DNA of 64,000 nt from Eriocheir sinensis (taxonomy: Eukaryota > Arthropoda > Malacostraca > Decapoda > Varunidae). Each line of letters opens with the position of its first letter. Position 1 is the first letter of the stretch. Under the pieces are notes generated by a model. That model was not told the origin of the DNA and made no database searches. It saw only the letters and a list, made by a program, of their open reading frames with translations. A program made the position numbers and the translations under genes. The stretch is from the NCBI RefSeq assembly GCF_024679095.1, contig NW_026112159.1, positions 117,501-181,500 on the forward strand, given 5' to 3'. Shown here piece by piece: positions 60,614 to 64,000 of this stretch.

Positions 60614-60888
60614 AGGGAGAAGGGAGGAGGCGGGAGATGGAGGGAAGAGGAACAAGGTGGGCGGAGCCTCTGGTAGTTGTGTTCGTATCTTTGCCTGACA
60701 CTGATGACTTTACCCTCTTGGTATAGGGACAAGTGCCTTTATTCTCTACTTGTGGCGGTTGGCGATACCCTTAAAAATTAAGGCAGTGTGTGAAATATAC
60801 TGTCGCAAAATCTCGTACCGATAAGATTGTTCGTTACGATATTATTCCCAAAAAACGAGGCCGCACAGCCTCTGAAATCCTTAGTAGT
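60523..60888 (-). repeat. Palindrome P3, right arm with (GA)n at its inner edge
   Basis: (GA)n at 60523-60610 is much longer than the (CT)n of the left arm. The remaining ~280 bases mirror 59371-59646. Confidence 0.9.
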
Positions 60889-61820
60889 GATAGTTTGCCA
60901 ATGCTCCCAGACCATGAATGCGAACAAACTTGCATGAGAACCCGACATATCTCCTTTGTTGCTTAATTAAGAAACATTTGTTGGGAGAGCCGAAAGCGTC
61001 TGTGAACACGAGCCTCAGTAAGCCCCAGCCCACGCACCTCACGCCTTTACTTATCTCCTTCACTCAGAACCTTCTCTGAAGCGGCCACACTAACTTTATA
61101 CGTCGCCTCGGCCTCACCTCGACCTCCTGAAACACTGCCGCCAAGAAATAAAAGCAAATCACCGAGAAAAATAGATATTGCTGAATCCCCTCTCGTGAAT
61201 GTCTGGCGAAGTAAGGAAGGCAGGGAGGTCGTCAGGTGCTCCATATTAGAGTTTCCGTGATTGTCCCGTGAGTAAGTGAGGACAAGTGAGGATGAGTTCA
61301 TGAAGGTGTAGGGAGAAAAGGGGGAGGTAGGGAGGAGAGGGAGGGGAGATATGGAGGCCTGGTGGAAGTGGTGACGGGGAAGAAGTAAGGGGAGTATATA
61401 AGGGAGAGGAGATGGGTGGTGGTGATGTTGGGAGGGAAAGAAATGTAAAGGAAGGGGAAAGAGGGACTATATAGAGTTTGTGTGGGTATTGGTGATGGTG
61501 GAGAGGAATGGAGGAGAGGGAGAGAAAGAGAGACAGAAAGGAGAGTTGGCAGTGGTGTTAGTGGTGGTGATTTTGGTGAAGAAAAAACGGAGAATGAGAC
61601 AGTACTGGTGGTGGATGTGGTGGTGATTGCAGTGGAAGGAGGTGGATGAGGGAGAGAAGAGCAACGCGGGTGATTGCGGATATGGAGAGACAGTGGTGAT
61701 GAAGAGAGGTCTGAGAGTGGTGCTGGTGGTGGTTGTTGTTGTTAATATTGCCTCTTTTAAGGTAAAGAGACACGGGCTAACCTATGAGCCCGTCAGTGAA
61801 GAGCAGTAAATCATGGGAAC
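60889..61820. other. No confident gene; purine-rich DNA with GGTGGTGA words
   Basis: 60889-61310 is ordinary-composition unique sequence. A minus frame 61047-61301 (84 codons, starting MNSSSLVLTYSRDN) has no known domain. 61310-61750 is G-rich with GTGGTGGT and GGAGAGG repeats. Confidence 0.5.
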
Positions 61821-62785
61821 TCAGCGCGGTGGAGGATAATTTTTGCAGAGGGCAAGAAGTGACTCAGTCCTCGACGAGGCGACGACTGTTGCAGCTTTTT
61901 CTGTATCTGATGCATTTTGGTCTTGAGGGTAATTGTGGAGATGCTGCGTGACTGGGCATCGGAGCAGATTGTGGAGAAGAGGTTCAGGGTCCTCCTCAAG
62001 ACAGTGCTCACAAGGCTCAGGGCGGTCATAGATTTGTGATGCACACAGAAATCCAAGCCGCAGCCTGTGTAGGTGGTGGACAAGGTGCGGAGCTGTCCTG
62101 GGAGGGAGGACTAAAGGCTCTTGTTTGGTGGCTGTTGTGTAGTAAGTGGCGGAACGAGAGCATGTGGCAACGTGATCCCTCACGTCAAGTGAGATGGACC
62201 GAAAGGCTGCTGCATTGACCTGAGATTTTATCTGAGCCAGACTGAGATGAGTGGTGATATCTGGATCTGTGCGCTGCGTTTCACTACGAGCGGCACTATC
62301 AGCCCTCTCGCTGCCCAAGATGCCCACATGGCCTGGCACCCGGTGTAGCTTGATAGTGTTGTTTGCCATGCAAAGTGTGTGCATCTCTTTTTGGATGGAG
62401 GTAAGGAGATACACGTTATCTGCAAAGTTTGTTTGTCTGAGTGCTTTCAAGGCAGAGAGTGAGTCGCTGTGCAGCACAATAGTGATGTCATGTGTGTTGT
62501 TGGCGTGCCGATGGGCTTGGTGAATTGCTATGAGCTCAGCCTGGAAGATGGACGTGCCCGTGCTGAGCCTGAAGGCATGCGTGTGGTTGCCGCACACAAA
62601 CGCAGCTCCAGCAGCACCCTTCTCATCTACTGAACCATCAGTGTAATAGTGTAAGGAATGAGAGGTGGAGAGGCTACCAGTCTGCTCAAGGCTCTCTTGG
62701 TGGAGAAGGACTGCGAATGCTGCCCTTGGGTGACGGCTGCGTGGCAGGATGAACTCACAAAGTGGAGGGGCCCAAGGAGGGCCAG
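61821..62785 (-). pseudogene. LINE-C (jockey/I-like) C-terminal region with RNase H domain
   Basis: A single open minus-strand frame runs from PPWAPPL (62780) to a TGA at 61821. It carries the post-RT linker with a PPW motif, then a type I RNase H domain. The catalytic Asp is in YTDGS (about 62645-62631), the Glu in FQAELIAI, the Asp in LHSDSLSALKAL, and the final Asp in VPGHVGILGSERAD. The family's four catalytic carboxylates are all present. A C-terminal gag-knuckle-like/HC-rich end follows (CEHCLEEDPEPLLHNLLRCP). No frameshift is seen over ~320 codons, so this fragment is well preserved. Its 5' side is cut by the 24-bp minisatellite, leaving no RT palm. An N-terminal start is lacking. Confidence 0.88.
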
Positions 62786-64000
62786 TGGTGGCAGGAGTAG
62801 AGGCGGTGGTGAGGGCAGGAGTAGAGGCGGTGGCGGGGGCAGGAGCAGGGCCAGTGGCGGCAGAAGTAGAGGTGGTGGTGAGGGCAGGAGTAGAGGCGGA
62901 GGCAGGGGCAGGAGTAGAGGCGGTGGCGGGGGCAGGAGCAGGGCCAGTGGCGGCAGGAGTAGAGGCGGTGGTGAGGGCAGGAGTAGAGGCGGTGGCGGGG
63001 GCAGGAGTAGAGGCGGTGGCGGGGGTAGGAGTAGAGGCGGTGGTGAGGGCAGGAGTAGAGGCGGCGGCGGGGGCAGGAGTAGAGGCGGTGGCGGGGGCAG
63101 GAGTAGAGGTGGTGGCAGGGGCAGGAGTAGAGGCGGTGGCGGGGGCAGGAGTAGAGGTGGTGGCGGGGGCAGGAGTAGAGGCGGTGGTGAGGGCAGGAGC
63201 AGAGGCGGTGGTGAGGGCAGGAGTAGAGTTGGTGGTGAGGGCAGGAGTAGAGGCGGTGGTGAGGGCAGGAGCAGAGGCGGTGGTGAGGACAGGAGAAGAG
63301 TTGGTGGTGAGGGCAGGAGTAGAGGCGGTGGTGAGGACAGGAGTAGAGGCGGTGGTGAGGACAGGAGTAGAGGCGGTGGTGAGGACAGGAGTATGGGAGG
63401 TGGTGAGGACAGTAGAGGCGGTGGAGAGGACAGGAGTATGGGAGGTGGTGAGGACAGTAGAGGCGGTGGTGAGGACAGGAGTAGAGGCGGTGGTGAGGAC
63501 AGGAGTAGAGGCGGTGGTGAGGACAGGAGTAGAGGCGGTGGTGAGGACAGGAGTAGAGGCGGTGGTGAGGATAGGAGTAGAGGCGGTGGTGAGGACAGGA
63601 GTAGAGGCGGTGGTGAGGACAGGAGTAGAGGCGGTGGAGAGGACAGGAGTATGGGAGGTGGTGAGGACAGTAGAGGCGGTGGTGAGGACAGGAGTAGAGG
63701 CGGTGGAGAGGACAGGAGTATGGGAGGTGGTGAGGACAGTAGAGGCGGTGGTGAGGACAGGAGTAGAGGCGGTGGTGAGGACAGGAGTAGAGGCGGTGGT
63801 GAGACCAGGAGTATGGGAGGTGGTGAGGACAGGAGTATGGGAGGTGGTGAGGACACTAGAGGCGGTGGTGAGGACAGGAGTATGGGAGGTGGTGAGGACA
63901 GTAGAGGCGGTGGTGAGGACAGGAGTAGAGGCGGTGGTGAGGGCAGGAGCAGAGGCGGTGGTGAGGGCAGGAGTAGAGTTGGTGGTGAGGACAGGAGTAG
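62786..64000. repeat. 24-bp minisatellite array running off the window
   Basis: The unit is GGTGGTGAGGACAGG followed by AGTAGAGGC, with variants GGGGGCAGG, GTTGGTGAGG and AGTATGGGA. About 50 units are visible, with some shortened ones (GGACAGTAGAGG). Eight codons per unit leave frames open (a minus frame reads SSPPPLLL), which explains the 409-codon open frame ending at 62627. The array abuts the truncated 5' side of LINE-C. Confidence 0.93.

Noticed and set aside
62627..63856. 409-codon Ser/Pro/Leu frame
   Set aside because: It is the 24-bp minisatellite read in frame and then overlaps the LINE-C coding region in a different frame.

Overview
This window looks like repeat-dominated intergenic DNA from an animal nuclear genome, most plausibly a decapod crustacean. 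That assignment is inference. It rests on the abundance of long (CA)n, (GA)n, (AT)n and (ATT)n microsatellites, several tRNA-derived SINEs, CR1-like and RTE-like LINE remnants, the absence of bacterial gene organisation, and no confident multi-exon host gene. No rRNA, CRISPR or operon structure is present. Most long open frames are low-complexity frames of microsatellites or minisatellites and are not genes.

The dominant feature is a series of three inverted repeats. Palindrome P1 has arms 1983-20190 and 23375-41691 (about 18.2 and 18.3 kb) around a 3.2 kb spacer. Its arms differ by scattered substitutions, small indels and large microsatellite length changes, roughly 1% or less outside simple repeats by eye. 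Palindrome P2 has arms 41693-46587 and 52977-57887 (4.9 kb) around a 6.4 kb spacer. Its arms look almost identical and begin one base after P1 ends. Palindrome P3 (59371-59690 and 60523-60888) is small and more diverged. Either the locus has undergone repeated fold-back duplication, or at least P1 and P2 are assembly joins of two haplotypes or strands. The sequence alone cannot decide this.

Layout: 1-1982 is a GGT-rich minisatellite. The P1 arms carry, from the outside in, a (GGT)(GA)(CT)(CAC) fold-back, a promoter-like CpG patch, microsatellites, kilobase pyrimidine/purine tracts, a small zinc-binding open frame resembling a transposase N-terminus, a CR1 tail, SINE1, a 79-bp triplication, SINE2, LINE-B and LINE-A. 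The P1 spacer holds a CR1 tail, a SINE1 piece, a tRNA-Val-derived SINE3, a degenerate ~165-bp tandem repeat and the 5' part of LINE-A. The P2 arms carry a CR1-like element split into a 5' piece (SGNH-esterase-like tail plus endonuclease) and an oppositely oriented 3' piece. The P2 spacer carries a 28-bp minisatellite interrupted by a ~2.8 kb array of a 30-bp unit that reads Pro-Glu-rich, next to a possible small coding exon. After P2 come SINE1 fragments, P3 with a candidate terminal coding exon in its spacer, a LINE-C fragment with a complete RNase H catalytic set, and a 24-bp minisatellite that runs off the window end.

No cooperating gene system is visible. The coding material is almost entirely retrotransposon enzymes (endonuclease, reverse transcriptase, RNase H), mostly decayed by frameshifts.
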